6,848 bases of DNA. Origin: Treponema sp. (GTDB taxonomy: Bacteria > Spirochaetota > Spirochaetia > Treponematales > Breznakiellaceae). Under the pieces are notes generated by a model. That model made no database searches. It saw only the letters and a list, made by a program, of their open reading frames with translations, and was not told where the DNA came from. Location: NCBI GenBank assembly GCA_009786625.1, contig WQRT01000128.1, positions 1-6,848 on the forward strand. The letters run 5' to 3'. Positions within the stretch are counted from its first letter, which is position 1. Each line of letters opens with the position of its first letter. This document shows positions 1 to 6,734 of this stretch, piece by piece. The position numbers and the translations under genes are program-made.

Positions 1-635
1 TTTATAGAGTTAAAATATTCATCGACAATTTTATCAATAATTAAATAAGCAAGATAATCGGTTTCCATTTTACGGATTTCACCTGTATTATCAATTATTT
101 TTTTTCTTATACTTTCAAACGCGCCTCTTGACAACTCCTGAAAAGTCAACAGAATGTTTTTCATTATAACAATTCCAACCTGGGTAATAATCAACTCATT
201 TGTATTTATTTCATGAGATTTAAAACTATTGTTCCTCATGAAAGGCAGGAAGAATTTTTTCTGCGCGGTATTTAAACGGCCATAAGTGTTCTTCTTCTGC
301 ATAATTGTTTTAACTAATAAAAATCTGTAATTATCAAATACTTCCATTTTTGCCTGCTGTTCCGTATGCAGGATATCTTCAATGGTTAAAGGATGAATTT
401 CCAGTAACTCGCCCAAACGCTTAATTGATTCAATATCTTTTAATCCGCTGATATTAATCCATAACATCTTTGAATCATTTTTAAGATTTATTACTTCATC
501 TATTGAGGAAACATCTTTTGTTTGCGCGGACTCTGAATCATAATTTATATATGACAACTTCATTTCTGAAGCGGATATATCCCCCGTATAAACGGGATTA
601 ACAACCTGCATAAATTTTGACTTCACTAATGCCAT
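1..635 (-). CDS. corA: CorA-family magnesium/divalent cation channel, N-terminal part (cut by window edge)
   Basis: The frame is open from an ATG at 635-633 to the left edge, giving 211 residues with no stop. CorA proteins are homopentameric inner-membrane channels for Mg2+ (some for Co2+ or Ni2+). What is visible is the cytoplasmic N-terminal domain: a region around residues 80-100 reading LGELLEIHPLTIEDILHTEQ, then KMEVFDNYRFLLVK, then the strand MKNILLTFQE and a helix ending in DYLAYLIIDKIVDEYF. This order is typical of CorA. The two C-terminal transmembrane helices and the GMN selectivity motif lie outside the window, so function rests on the N-terminal half only. The start is supported by AGGGGAG (642-648) six bases upstream. 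The gene is AT-rich (12 G+C of 60 in bases 1-60) compared with the operon to the right, and is transcribed away from it. It is probably unrelated to the fermentation genes. Confidence 0.88.
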   Translation of the reverse strand, partial: MALVKSKFMQVVNPVYTGDISASEMKLSYINYDSESAQTKDVSSIDEVINLKNDSKMLWINISGLKDIESIKRLGELLEIHPLTIEDILHTEQQAKMEVFDNYRFLLVKTIMQKKNTYGRLNTAQKKFFLPFMRNNSFKSHEINTNELIITQVGIVIMKNILLTFQELSRGAFESIRKKIIDNTGEIRKMETDYLAYLIIDKIVDEYFNSI

Positions 636-677
636 CTATGTCTCCCCTATTGCTCTGAAAGTTTATAATGTTTTTAT

Positions 678-707
678 ATTATATCATAATTTTTTGTTTT
701 TATACAA
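678..707 (-). promoter_or_regulatory. Candidate sigma-A promoter of corA with extended -10
   Basis: Read on the minus strand there is a perfect TATAAT (678-683) preceded by TGA (684-686), which forms an extended TGn -10 element. An 18-bp spacer separates it from a weak -35, TTGTAT (702-707, three of six consensus bases). It lies about 43 bp upstream of the corA start codon. The region is AT-rich, so chance matches are common, but the perfect -10 plus TGn and the correct spacing make it a reasonable candidate. Confidence 0.5.
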
Positions 708-784
708 TAATTAAAAATCTTTCTTCTTTATAATCATGCTCCGCTGACATAAGACTTTTGATGCGTAAGAGGTTATGCACATAA

Positions 785-955
785 CATTTAAAGGATAATG
801 GTTTAGGCAAAGCATTTTTAGGTTATACATATACTGATACCGTTATATGTATGATAGAACAGGAAATAAAATATGTAGTGGAAAAGCAATCGGATAGCTT
901 AGATGGGGAACAGATGATCCTAAAAAACACAAGTATTACCACCAAGAATATTTAG
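785..955 (+). pseudogene. Short open frame, possible remnant of an unrecognised gene
   Basis: After a stop at 782-784 the frame stays open for 56 codons to a TAG at 953-955. It includes the segment GLGKAFLGYTYTDTVICMIE and ends KNTSITTKNI. There is no good start: the only ATG in frame is at 851, which leaves 34 codons and has no clear ribosome binding site. An ATG at 775 lies one frame away and would need a frameshift. I do not recognise the product. In AT-rich DNA a 56-codon stop-free run can arise by chance, so a decayed gene is only one possibility; a small peptide or plain non-coding sequence are others. Confidence 0.15.
825..852. repeat. Perfect 9-bp inverted repeat, possible operator
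   Basis: ATACATATA (825-833) and TATATGTAT (844-852) are exact reverse complements separated by 10 bases. The centre-to-centre distance of 19 bp would put the two arms nearly two helical turns apart, as dimeric regulators often need. It lies between the divergent promoters. The arms are A/T-rich, so a chance origin is possible, and no known operator was recognised. Confidence 0.35.
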
Positions 956-981
956 ACAAACCGCATATAATATGTTAGTAT
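953..981 (+). promoter_or_regulatory. Candidate promoter of the adhE operon
   Basis: TAGACA (953-958, five of six -35 consensus bases) is followed after 17 bp by TAGTAT (976-981, four of six -10 bases), with TG at 973-974 forming an extended -10. Transcription would begin near 988 and give a leader of about 47 nt that contains the hairpin at 1005-1022. A perfect TATAAT at 966-971 lies inside the spacer but has no acceptable -35 at 16-18 bp. The call is an inference from consensus matching only. Confidence 0.35.
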
Positions 982-1004
982 TAAAGAATCGCAATAGTAA
1001 AATA

Positions 1005-1025
1005 TTTGCCTTTTGAGGCAAAAGG
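1005..1025 (+). promoter_or_regulatory. Leader hairpin overlapping the adhE ribosome binding site
   Basis: TTTGCCT (1005-1011) can pair perfectly with AGGCAAA (1016-1022) around a 4-base loop. The Shine-Dalgarno sequence AAAGGAG occupies 1021-1027, seven bases before the ATG, so this stem covers its first two bases. A competing pairing, CCTTTT (1009-1014) with AAAAGG (1020-1025), would hide more of it. Both structures use the same 5' bases and cannot coexist. This may tune adhE translation or protect the mRNA end. No ligand-binding riboswitch class is recognised. Confidence 0.35.
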
Positions 1026-1034
1026 AGTGAAATA

Positions 1035-3653
1035 ATGGCAGAGACCAAATACGAGCCTGTGACAGACCCGCAGAGCCTATCCGTATGCCTCGCGAGAATC
1101 CGAAAAGCACAGGAAGCTTATGCGGCATTCAGCCAGGAACAGGTGGACAGGATCTTCTTCGCGGCGGCACGGGCGGCGGCAAAACAGCGGATTCCGTTGG
1201 CAAAAATGGCGGTAGCGGAAACCGGCATGGGGATTGTAGAGGACAAGGTTATCAAAAACCTCTACGCCTCCGAGTACATCTACAACGCTTACAGGAACGA
1301 AAAAACCTGCGGCGTTATCGAGGACGATCCGGCCGCAGGCTTTATGAGGATTGCTGAACCCATCGGTTTAGTTGGAGCGGTTATTCCAACCACAAATCCC
1401 ACATCTACGGCAATTTTCAAAACGCTCTTATGCCTTAAAACAAGAAACGGCATCATCATTTCGCCGCATCCCAGAGCAAAGAAAAGCACCAACGCGGCGG
1501 CAAAAATTGTACTGGACGCGGCGGTGGAAGCCGGAGCGCCGGAAGGAATTATCGGCTGGATAGACGAGCCAAGCCTTGAAATGACAAACACGGTAATGAA
1601 GGAAGCTGACACCATCCTCGCCACAGGCGGACCCGCAATGGTCAAATCGGCGTACTCTTCAGGCAAACCTGCCATCGGCGTCGGCGCGGGTAATGCCCCT
1701 GTAATTATCGCCGAAAGCGCAGACATTTTATTAACAGTCAGTTCGATCATACATTCAAAAACTTTTGATAACGGCATGATCTGCGCTTCCGAGCAGTCGG
1801 TGGTTGTCCTGGCTTCAATCTACGACAAGGTAAAGGCCGAGTTCACAAAACGCGGCTGTTATTTCCTTAACCCGGAAGAAACCGAAAAAGTACGCAAAAC
1901 GATTATCGTAAACCATGCGCTTAACGCAAAAATTGTCGGACAGAAAGCGGCGAAGATCGCCGAGCTTGCCGGCGTGAGTGTTCCCGAAGCTACAAAAGTT
2001 TTAATCGGCGAAGTGGAAAGCGTGGAGTTATCGGAAGAATTCGCCCATGAAAAACTTTCTCCGGTACTGGGAATGTACAAAGCCGCGAACTTTGAAGACG
2101 CGCTGGAAAAAGCCGACCGCCTTGTAAAAGACGGCGGCTACGGTCACACCGCAAGCATATACCTCAATCCGCAGCTCGATGCCGAAAAGCTCGCCGCTTT
2201 CTCGGGCAAAATGAAAGCCTGCCGTATTGTGGTTAATACGCCGTCGGCTTTCGGCGGTATCGGCGACCTGTACAACTTCAGAGTGAAGCCGTCTCTCACT
2301 TTGGGCTGCGGCTCATGGGGCGGCAACTCCGTCTCGGAGAATGTCGGCGTGAAGCATCTGCTTAATATTAAAATGGTGGCGGCAAGGAGGGAAAATATGC
2401 TGTGGTTCCGCGCGCCTGAAAAGGTGTATATAAAGAAGGGCTGCTTACCTGTAGCTCTTGATGAATTAAAAAATGTAATGGGGAAAAAACGTGCGTTCAT
2501 CGTCACAGACAGTTTCCTCTATAATAACGGTTATACAAAACCCATCACCGAGAAACTCGACAGTATGGGCATTGTCCATGATACGTTCTTCGACGTAGCC
2601 CCGGACCCGACTCTGGGCTGCGCGAAAATCGGCGCCGCTCAGATGAGTACTTTCAAGCCCGATGTAATTATCGCCATTGGCGGCGGTTCAGCGATGGATG
2701 CCGGAAAGATCATGTGGGTTCTGTATGAGCATCCGGATGTTGACTTTGCCGATATGGCGATGCGCTTCGCAGATATTCGTAAGCGCGTTTATACCTTCCC
2801 CAAAATGGGCGAGAAGGCATACTTTATCGCGGTTCCAACATCAGCGGGAACGGGCAGCGAAGTAACGCCTTTCGCGGTCATCACCGATGAAACCGTTGGA
2901 ATGAAGTACCCGCTAGCAGACTACGCGCTTATGCCGAACATGGCGATAGTTGACGCGGATATGCAGATGAACGCCCCGAAAGGACTGACATCCGCTTCCG
3001 GTATCGACGCTGTCACCCACGCTCTTGAAGCTTACGCGTCGGTAATGGCAACCGATTACACAGACGGCCTCGCGCTTCAGGCGTTAAAGGTTTGTTTCCA
3101 GTGGCTGCCTGTTGCGTACAACGAAGGCGCTGCGAATATTGTGGCGCGAGAGAAAATGGCAAACGCCGCTACAATCGCGGGCATGGCTTTCGCCAACGCA
3201 TTCCTTGGCGTGTGCCACTCGATGGCGCACAAGCTCGGCGCGTTCCACCATCTGCCGCACGGCGTAGCCAACGCATTAATGATATCGGAAGTTCTGCGTT
3301 TTAACGCCGTTGAAGTTCCTCCTAAAATGGGAACTTTTCCTCAATACGACCATCCAAAAACCTTAAGCCGTTACGCGGAAATCGCGGACGCTCTTGGGTT
3401 AGGCGGCAAGAACGATGAGGAAAAACTCGGCAAACTCATTGACGCAGTCGAAAAACTTAAAGACGCTATCGGCATCAAAAAAACCATCAAGGATTACGAC
3501 ATCAATGAAAAGGATTTCCTTGAGCGGCTGGACGAAATGAGCGAGCAGGCTTTTGACGATCAATGTACCGGCGCGAATCCGCGTTATCCGCTGATCGAAG
3601 AAATTAAAAAGATGTATCTTAACGCTTTCTACGGAAAGAAGGAGAAGGTGTAA
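1035..3653 (+). CDS. adhE: Bifunctional acetaldehyde-CoA / alcohol dehydrogenase AdhE
   Basis: AdhE reduces acetyl-CoA to acetaldehyde and then to ethanol, using two NADH, and is the main ethanol-forming enzyme of many anaerobes. In characterised relatives it polymerises into cytoplasmic filaments called spirosomes. Residues 1 to about 440 form the CoA-acylating aldehyde dehydrogenase, with the catalytic Cys250 in NGMICASEQS. A linker (about 440-460, KMVAARRENMLWF) joins it to the iron-dependent alcohol dehydrogenase. There GGGSAMDAGK (549-558) binds the nucleotide, and the iron ligands are Asp658, His662, His728 and His742, each exactly five residues later than the E. coli ligands. At 872 aa the length is normal and both halves look intact. 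The ATG at 1035 has AAAGGAG seven bases upstream. It is the first gene of the operon, and its stop overlaps the next start (TAATG). Hydrogenase-type genes downstream suggest redox-linked control. Confidence 0.97.
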   Translation: MAETKYEPVTDPQSLSVCLARIRKAQEAYAAFSQEQVDRIFFAAARAAAKQRIPLAKMAVAETGMGIVEDKVIKNLYASEYIYNAYRNEKTCGVIEDDPAAGFMRIAEPIGLVGAVIPTTNPTSTAIFKTLLCLKTRNGIIISPHPRAKKSTNAAAKIVLDAAVEAGAPEGIIGWIDEPSLEMTNTVMKEADTILATGGPAMVKSAYSSGKPAIGVGAGNAPVIIAESADILLTVSSIIHSKTFDNGMICASEQSVVVLASIYDKVKAEFTKRGCYFLNPEETEKVRKTIIVNHALNAKIVGQKAAKIAELAGVSVPEATKVLIGEVESVELSEEFAHEKLSPVLGMYKAANFEDALEKADRLVKDGGYGHTASIYLNPQLDAEKLAAFSGKMKACRIVVNTPSAFGGIGDLYNFRVKPSLTLGCGSWGGNSVSENVGVKHLLNIKMVAARRENMLWFRAPEKVYIKKGCLPVALDELKNVMGKKRAFIVTDSFLYNNGYTKPITEKLDSMGIVHDTFFDVAPDPTLGCAKIGAAQMSTFKPDVIIAIGGGSAMDAGKIMWVLYEHPDVDFADMAMRFADIRKRVYTFPKMGEKAYFIAVPTSAGTGSEVTPFAVITDETVGMKYPLADYALMPNMAIVDADMQMNAPKGLTSASGIDAVTHALEAYASVMATDYTDGLALQALKVCFQWLPVAYNEGAANIVAREKMANAATIAGMAFANAFLGVCHSMAHKLGAFHHLPHGVANALMISEVLRFNAVEVPPKMGTFPQYDHPKTLSRYAEIADALGLGGKNDEEKLGKLIDAVEKLKDAIGIKKTIKDYDINEKDFLERLDEMSEQAFDDQCTGANPRYPLIEEIKKMYLNAFYGKKEKV

Positions 3654-4411
3654 TGGGTAACTATAAACTCGATAAAGTAATTTCGGTTCGCACCTCAAAG
3701 ACAATCTATAAGGACGGCGATAAGGTTATCAAACTTTTAGGTGAAGAATACACAGCTCCGCGCGCGATGTCCGAAGCCTTGAACTTTGCCGCAGTCGGTG
3801 AAACAAAATTGAAAGTTCCCAAATTGTATGAGGTTACGCAAATCAACGGCAAGTGGGCAATTGTATGGGACTATGTTGAAGGCACATCGCTTGACATCCT
3901 AATGGAAAAGAACAAAGACAAAACGCAAGGGTATCTTGAACGCTTTGTGGACATTCAGATCGATATGCATAACTACAGCGCAAGCTGGCTTCCTCTCCTT
4001 GCCGAAAAAATGGAAAGGAAGATCAAAGTCTCCGGGCTTGACGCCACCTGCCGTTACGAGTTATTAGGACGGCTCGCCGGTATGCCGAAAAACACAAAGC
4101 TATGCCATGGCGATTTTAATCCAAGCAACGTCATTATCACCGATAAGGACGAGGTATACATAATCGACTGGTCTCACGCCTCCCAGGGAGAACCTCTTGC
4201 GGATGTAGCGCATACCTATCTCCTGTTCTGGCTCTCGGGTAACATAAACATGGCGGACAAGTACCTCAATCTCTTTTGCAAAAAGAGCGACACGCCAAAG
4301 CAGAGTGTCCAGAAATGGCTTTCCATTGTCGCGGCTTCGCGCCTTCCCAACGCAAGGCATGAAGAAAAAGAATTCCTCATGAGTTGGGCGAATGTAGTTG
4401 AATATCAATAG
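3653..4411 (+). CDS. Aminoglycoside phosphotransferase (APH)-fold kinase, substrate unknown
   Basis: This 252-residue protein has the APH/choline-kinase fold, a relative of eukaryotic-type protein kinases. Visible signatures are a likely ATP-binding Lys27 in KVIKLL, the hinge-like region AIVWDYVEGTSL (69-80), the catalytic-loop motif HGDFNPSN (152-159) with Asp154 and Asn159, and the metal-binding Asp172 in IIDW. All core catalytic residues are present, so it is probably an active ATP-dependent kinase. Family members phosphorylate antibiotics, choline, thiamine, sugars or, rarely, proteins, and the sequence alone does not decide. The start ATG shares one base with the adhE stop (TAATG), with AAGGAG (3639-3644) inside the adhE end, so translation is probably coupled to adhE. 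An antibiotic-resistance role seems unlikely in this context; a metabolic or regulatory role is more plausible. There are no membrane segments or signal peptide. Confidence 0.85.
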   Translation: MGNYKLDKVISVRTSKTIYKDGDKVIKLLGEEYTAPRAMSEALNFAAVGETKLKVPKLYEVTQINGKWAIVWDYVEGTSLDILMEKNKDKTQGYLERFVDIQIDMHNYSASWLPLLAEKMERKIKVSGLDATCRYELLGRLAGMPKNTKLCHGDFNPSNVIITDKDEVYIIDWSHASQGEPLADVAHTYLLFWLSGNINMADKYLNLFCKKSDTPKQSVQKWLSIVAASRLPNARHEEKEFLMSWANVVEYQ

Positions 4412-4422
4412 GAGTGAACACG

Positions 4423-4677
4423 ATGAAAGTAACGGTTTGTATCGGCAGCGCCTGCCATGTGAAAGGCGCGGCAAAAATAGTAGATGAATTGCAATACCTT
4501 ATAGCTCAGAAAAATTACGGCGATAAAGTTGAGCTTGCGGGCGCGTTCTGCATGGGCAAATGCGCCACCGGCGTTTCGGTAACAGTTGATGACTCGGGTA
4601 ACCCCGCATATCATTCGCTGAAGCCGGAAGATACCAAAAAATTTTTTGAGGAACAAGTCGCAAAAAAATTGAAGTAA
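4423..4677 (+). CDS. Thioredoxin-like [2Fe-2S] ferredoxin (NuoE/HydC C-terminal-domain type), first copy
   Basis: This 84-residue protein is a stand-alone version of the thioredoxin-like [2Fe-2S] domain found in NuoE and in subunits of bifurcating hydrogenases. Ligands are Cys6 and Cys11 (CIGSAC, C-x4-C) and Cys43 and Cys47 (CMGKC, C-x3-C), the usual pattern. It should carry one electron at a time in the cytoplasm. The ATG at 4423 is preferred because AGGAG (4410-4414) lies eight bases upstream. A GTG at 4414 in the same frame would overlap that ribosome binding site. The gene begins 11 bp after the kinase stop, whose TAG supplies part of the ribosome binding site. No NuoF-like flavoprotein partner is visible in the window, so the nearest candidate partner is the hydrogenase homologue downstream. 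Confidence 0.9.
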   Translation: MKVTVCIGSACHVKGAAKIVDELQYLIAQKNYGDKVELAGAFCMGKCATGVSVTVDDSGNPAYHSLKPEDTKKFFEEQVAKKLK

Positions 4678-4692
4678 AAAGGGGATGCGGAT

Positions 4693-4938
4693 ATGGACAA
4701 AATTACTGTCTGCATGGGGAGTTCCTGTTTCGGCAAAGGTAATCAAGCCACTGCCGAAGCAGTTACAAGGTTTGTTGAAGAGCGTAAGCTCGAAGATAAA
4801 ATCGAAGTGACCGGCTGTCTTTGCAGCGGCCATTGCGCTAAGGGTCCCAATATAATGATAAATGACAAACTCATTTCCGGCGTTTCCGAGCAGAGCATAG
4901 GCGCGGCTATCGAGCAGGAACTGGGGCTTACGTTATGA
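4693..4938 (+). CDS. Thioredoxin-like [2Fe-2S] ferredoxin, second copy
   Basis: This 81-residue protein belongs to the same family as the gene before it. It has Cys7 and Cys12 (CMGSSC, C-x4-C) and Cys44 and Cys48 (CSGHC, C-x3-C) as likely cluster ligands. It differs in having an extra Cys42 two residues before the third ligand (GCLCSGHC) and a divergent C-terminal half, so the pair is an old tandem duplication, not a recent copy. The AAGGGG-type ribosome binding site at 4679-4684 lies eight bases before the ATG. Its stop overlaps the next start as ATGA (4935-4938), implying translational coupling with the hydrogenase homologue and suggesting it is the closer electron-transfer or signalling partner. 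A soluble cytoplasmic location is expected. Confidence 0.9.
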   Translation: MDKITVCMGSSCFGKGNQATAEAVTRFVEERKLEDKIEVTGCLCSGHCAKGPNIMINDKLISGVSEQSIGAAIEQELGLTL

Positions 4939-6734
4939 ATCTGTTAAAGAAGAAAGCGCCGGTCCATACGGTATATGAGAAGTGTCTTGATTGTTACAAG
5001 TGCATCCGCATGTGCCCCGTAAAGGCGATCAAGGTTGTAAAGGGGCAGGCGCATATCATGTACGAACGCTGCATTTGCTGCGGACGCTGCGTAAACAACT
5101 GCCCCACCAACGCAAAACGTTACCGCAGCGATGTGGACAGCGTAAAGCTGCTTCTCTCCGGGAACAGGAAAGCGGTGGTTTCCCTTGCCCCCTCTTTTGT
5201 TTCTGACCTTCGCGGCTGGACAAGCGAAAAAATAATCGCCGCTTTGAAAAAGCTTGGTTTCTCCGCCGTTTCCGAAACTGCGCTTGGCGCGGATTTCCTT
5301 TCCGCACAAATCGCGCGCGAACTAACGCAGCAAGACCTTACGCAAAGCGGCGGCAAACCGCGTTTTATGATCTCCTCCGCATGCCCTGCCATTGTCGCTT
5401 ATATCAAGCGCTATAAGCCTGAGCTTGCGCCGTTTGTTTCTCCGCACGCATCACCTTTACTGACACACGCCCGCTTTCTTCATTCCCGATACGGAAAGGA
5501 AACCGCGGTCGTGTTTATCGGTCCGTGCTTTGCAAAAAAGCTCGAGGCTGATCTATATGAAAACGATATTGACGCGGCGCTTACATTTCAGGAACTTGAT
5601 GAATGGTTGCAAAAAGAGAATATAACGCCCGAAAGCGTTTCAGTAACATCCGATTGCGCGTTCGAGCCGCGCCGCAGCGCGAAGGGCGCGTTTTTTCCAA
5701 TTGAAGGCGGAGAGATAACCGCCTTCAGCGCCTATATTTCAAAAGCCGCATCTGCCGCTAAAGCTGATACCGGGCAAGATTTAGATACTGTTTCCATGTC
5801 CGGCATCAATGCCGTAAAGAGATTATTGATGAACTTTGAACCTGAATCTCTTGATAAACCTTTGTTCCTGGAACTGCTGGCCTGCTCCGGCGGCTGTATC
5901 AACGGCCCTGGTATGTCGTCCTGCTCATTACAGAGAATAATCCGCAATACCCGCCTTCGGAGCTATGCCGGTACAGCGGACGACACCCTTGACGACTCTA
6001 CTCTTTCGCTTTCGCCCCTTATTAAAGCGGATTATCCCCTTAACACGCTGCCAAAAACAATTTATACGGAACAAGAAATCGCCGAAGCGCTTCAATTGGT
6101 CGGAAAATCCAACCTTGACGACAGGCGCAACTGCGGAAGCTGCGGTTATGATACTTGCAGAGATTTAGCAGTTGCCTTTTTAAACGGCTGGGCGGAAAAA
6201 TCAATGTGCGCTTCTTATATGCGCAAACTTGCCAGTCAAACGGCGAACGGTATTATGAAATCAACTCCGTCGGGAGCGGTCATTGTTGACAAGCATCTTC
6301 AAATTATCGACTGCAATGAACCTTTTGCCCGCATCATGGGAGAAGAAACAGAAAATCTTTACGCCGACAAACCGGGGCTGGGAGGAGCGGACTTAACCAA
6401 GATTGCGCCCTTCGCGCAATATTTTACTTCTGTCATTGAGCCGAACGGTCCTGATCAAATACAGTGCGATGTCAGGGAAGGAAAAAAAATATTCCATATA
6501 AAAGTGTTTGCCATTGAAAAAGGCGAGACCGCAGCCGGAATAGTTGACGATATTACAGAGCCGAGAGTACGCATTGACAAGACTGTTGAACGCGCGCGTG
6601 ACGTTATCAAAAAGAACGCCGCTGTTACACAACAAATAGCTTTTCTCCTGGGCGAGAACGCCGCGGAATCGGAAGCGATTTTAAATTCGATCATCGAATC
6701 GTACACCGTGGAAGAGGAAGAGCATGATGCCTGA
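4935..6734 (+). CDS. hydS: PAS-domain [FeFe] hydrogenase homologue, probable H2/redox sensor (group C, HydS type)
   Basis: Domains in order (599 aa): two [4Fe-4S] clusters (Cys17, 20, 23, 27 and Cys46, 49, 52, 56); an H-cluster domain (about 75-345); an extra Fe-S motif C-x2-C-x4-C-x16-C (Cys400, 403, 408, 425); a PAS domain (about 436-540, GAVIVDKHLQIIDCNEPFAR); and a helical tail (545-590). The four H-cluster ligands are present as Cys150 (SSACP), Cys198 (GPCFAKKLE), and Cys317 and Cys321 (ACSGGC). In catalytic enzymes the first motif is TSCCP, and its first Cys relays protons; here that position is Ala149. Known sensory hydrogenases such as T. maritima HydS share this change. The PAS domain and the lack of HydB/HydC subunits also favour sensing over bulk H2 turnover. 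The likely output is through a neighbouring signalling protein. The start overlaps the preceding stop (ATGA). Low residual hydrogenase activity is possible. Confidence 0.9.
   Translation: MNLLKKKAPVHTVYEKCLDCYKCIRMCPVKAIKVVKGQAHIMYERCICCGRCVNNCPTNAKRYRSDVDSVKLLLSGNRKAVVSLAPSFVSDLRGWTSEKIIAALKKLGFSAVSETALGADFLSAQIARELTQQDLTQSGGKPRFMISSACPAIVAYIKRYKPELAPFVSPHASPLLTHARFLHSRYGKETAVVFIGPCFAKKLEADLYENDIDAALTFQELDEWLQKENITPESVSVTSDCAFEPRRSAKGAFFPIEGGEITAFSAYISKAASAAKADTGQDLDTVSMSGINAVKRLLMNFEPESLDKPLFLELLACSGGCINGPGMSSCSLQRIIRNTRLRSYAGTADDTLDDSTLSLSPLIKADYPLNTLPKTIYTEQEIAEALQLVGKSNLDDRRNCGSCGYDTCRDLAVAFLNGWAEKSMCASYMRKLASQTANGIMKSTPSGAVIVDKHLQIIDCNEPFARIMGEETENLYADKPGLGGADLTKIAPFAQYFTSVIEPNGPDQIQCDVREGKKIFHIKVFAIEKGETAAGIVDDITEPRVRIDKTVERARDVIKKNAAVTQQIAFLLGENAAESEAILNSIIESYTVEEEEHDA

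Larger units (their letters stand above)
636..1034. other. Divergent intergenic region between corA and the adhE operon
   Basis: This AT-rich stretch of 399 bp separates two divergently transcribed units and must hold both promoters. It contains no recognisable protein gene, tRNA or known riboswitch. Sub-features reported separately are the corA promoter, a 9-bp inverted repeat, a short open frame of unknown origin, a candidate adhE promoter and a leader hairpin. The length is generous for two promoters alone, which leaves room for regulator binding or a decayed gene. Confidence 0.6.

Noticed and set aside
700..780. 26-residue minus-strand open frame from a GTG
   Set aside because: It is very short, has no clear ribosome binding site, lies over the corA promoter, and resembles no protein I know.
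966..971. Perfect TATAAT as the adhE -10 element
   Set aside because: No acceptable -35 hexamer lies 16-18 bp upstream and there is no TG extension. The overlapping 953-981 arrangement fits better, although this site cannot be excluded.
972..987. Possible Rex (NADH-responsive repressor) operator, ATGTTAG and TTAAAGA halves
   Set aside because: Each half matches the TTGTTAA / TTAACAA consensus at only five of seven positions, and the spacer is 2 bp instead of 4. The idea is attractive for adhE but the sequence does not support it.
1289..1777. Long minus-strand open frame inside adhE (162 codons)
   Set aside because: It lies wholly antisense to a well-conserved adhE region, has no recognisable domain, and is explained by codon bias of the real gene. 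Other antisense frames in the operon were dropped for the same reason.
3653..4411. Aminoglycoside resistance gene
   Set aside because: Only the general fold motifs match. The gene is embedded in a fermentation operon with no mobile element nearby, so a resistance call would be unsupported.
4414..4677. Longer version of the first ferredoxin starting at GTG 4414
   Set aside because: The GTG overlaps the AGGAG ribosome binding site (4410-4414). The ATG at 4423 is correctly spaced from it and fits the family N-terminus.
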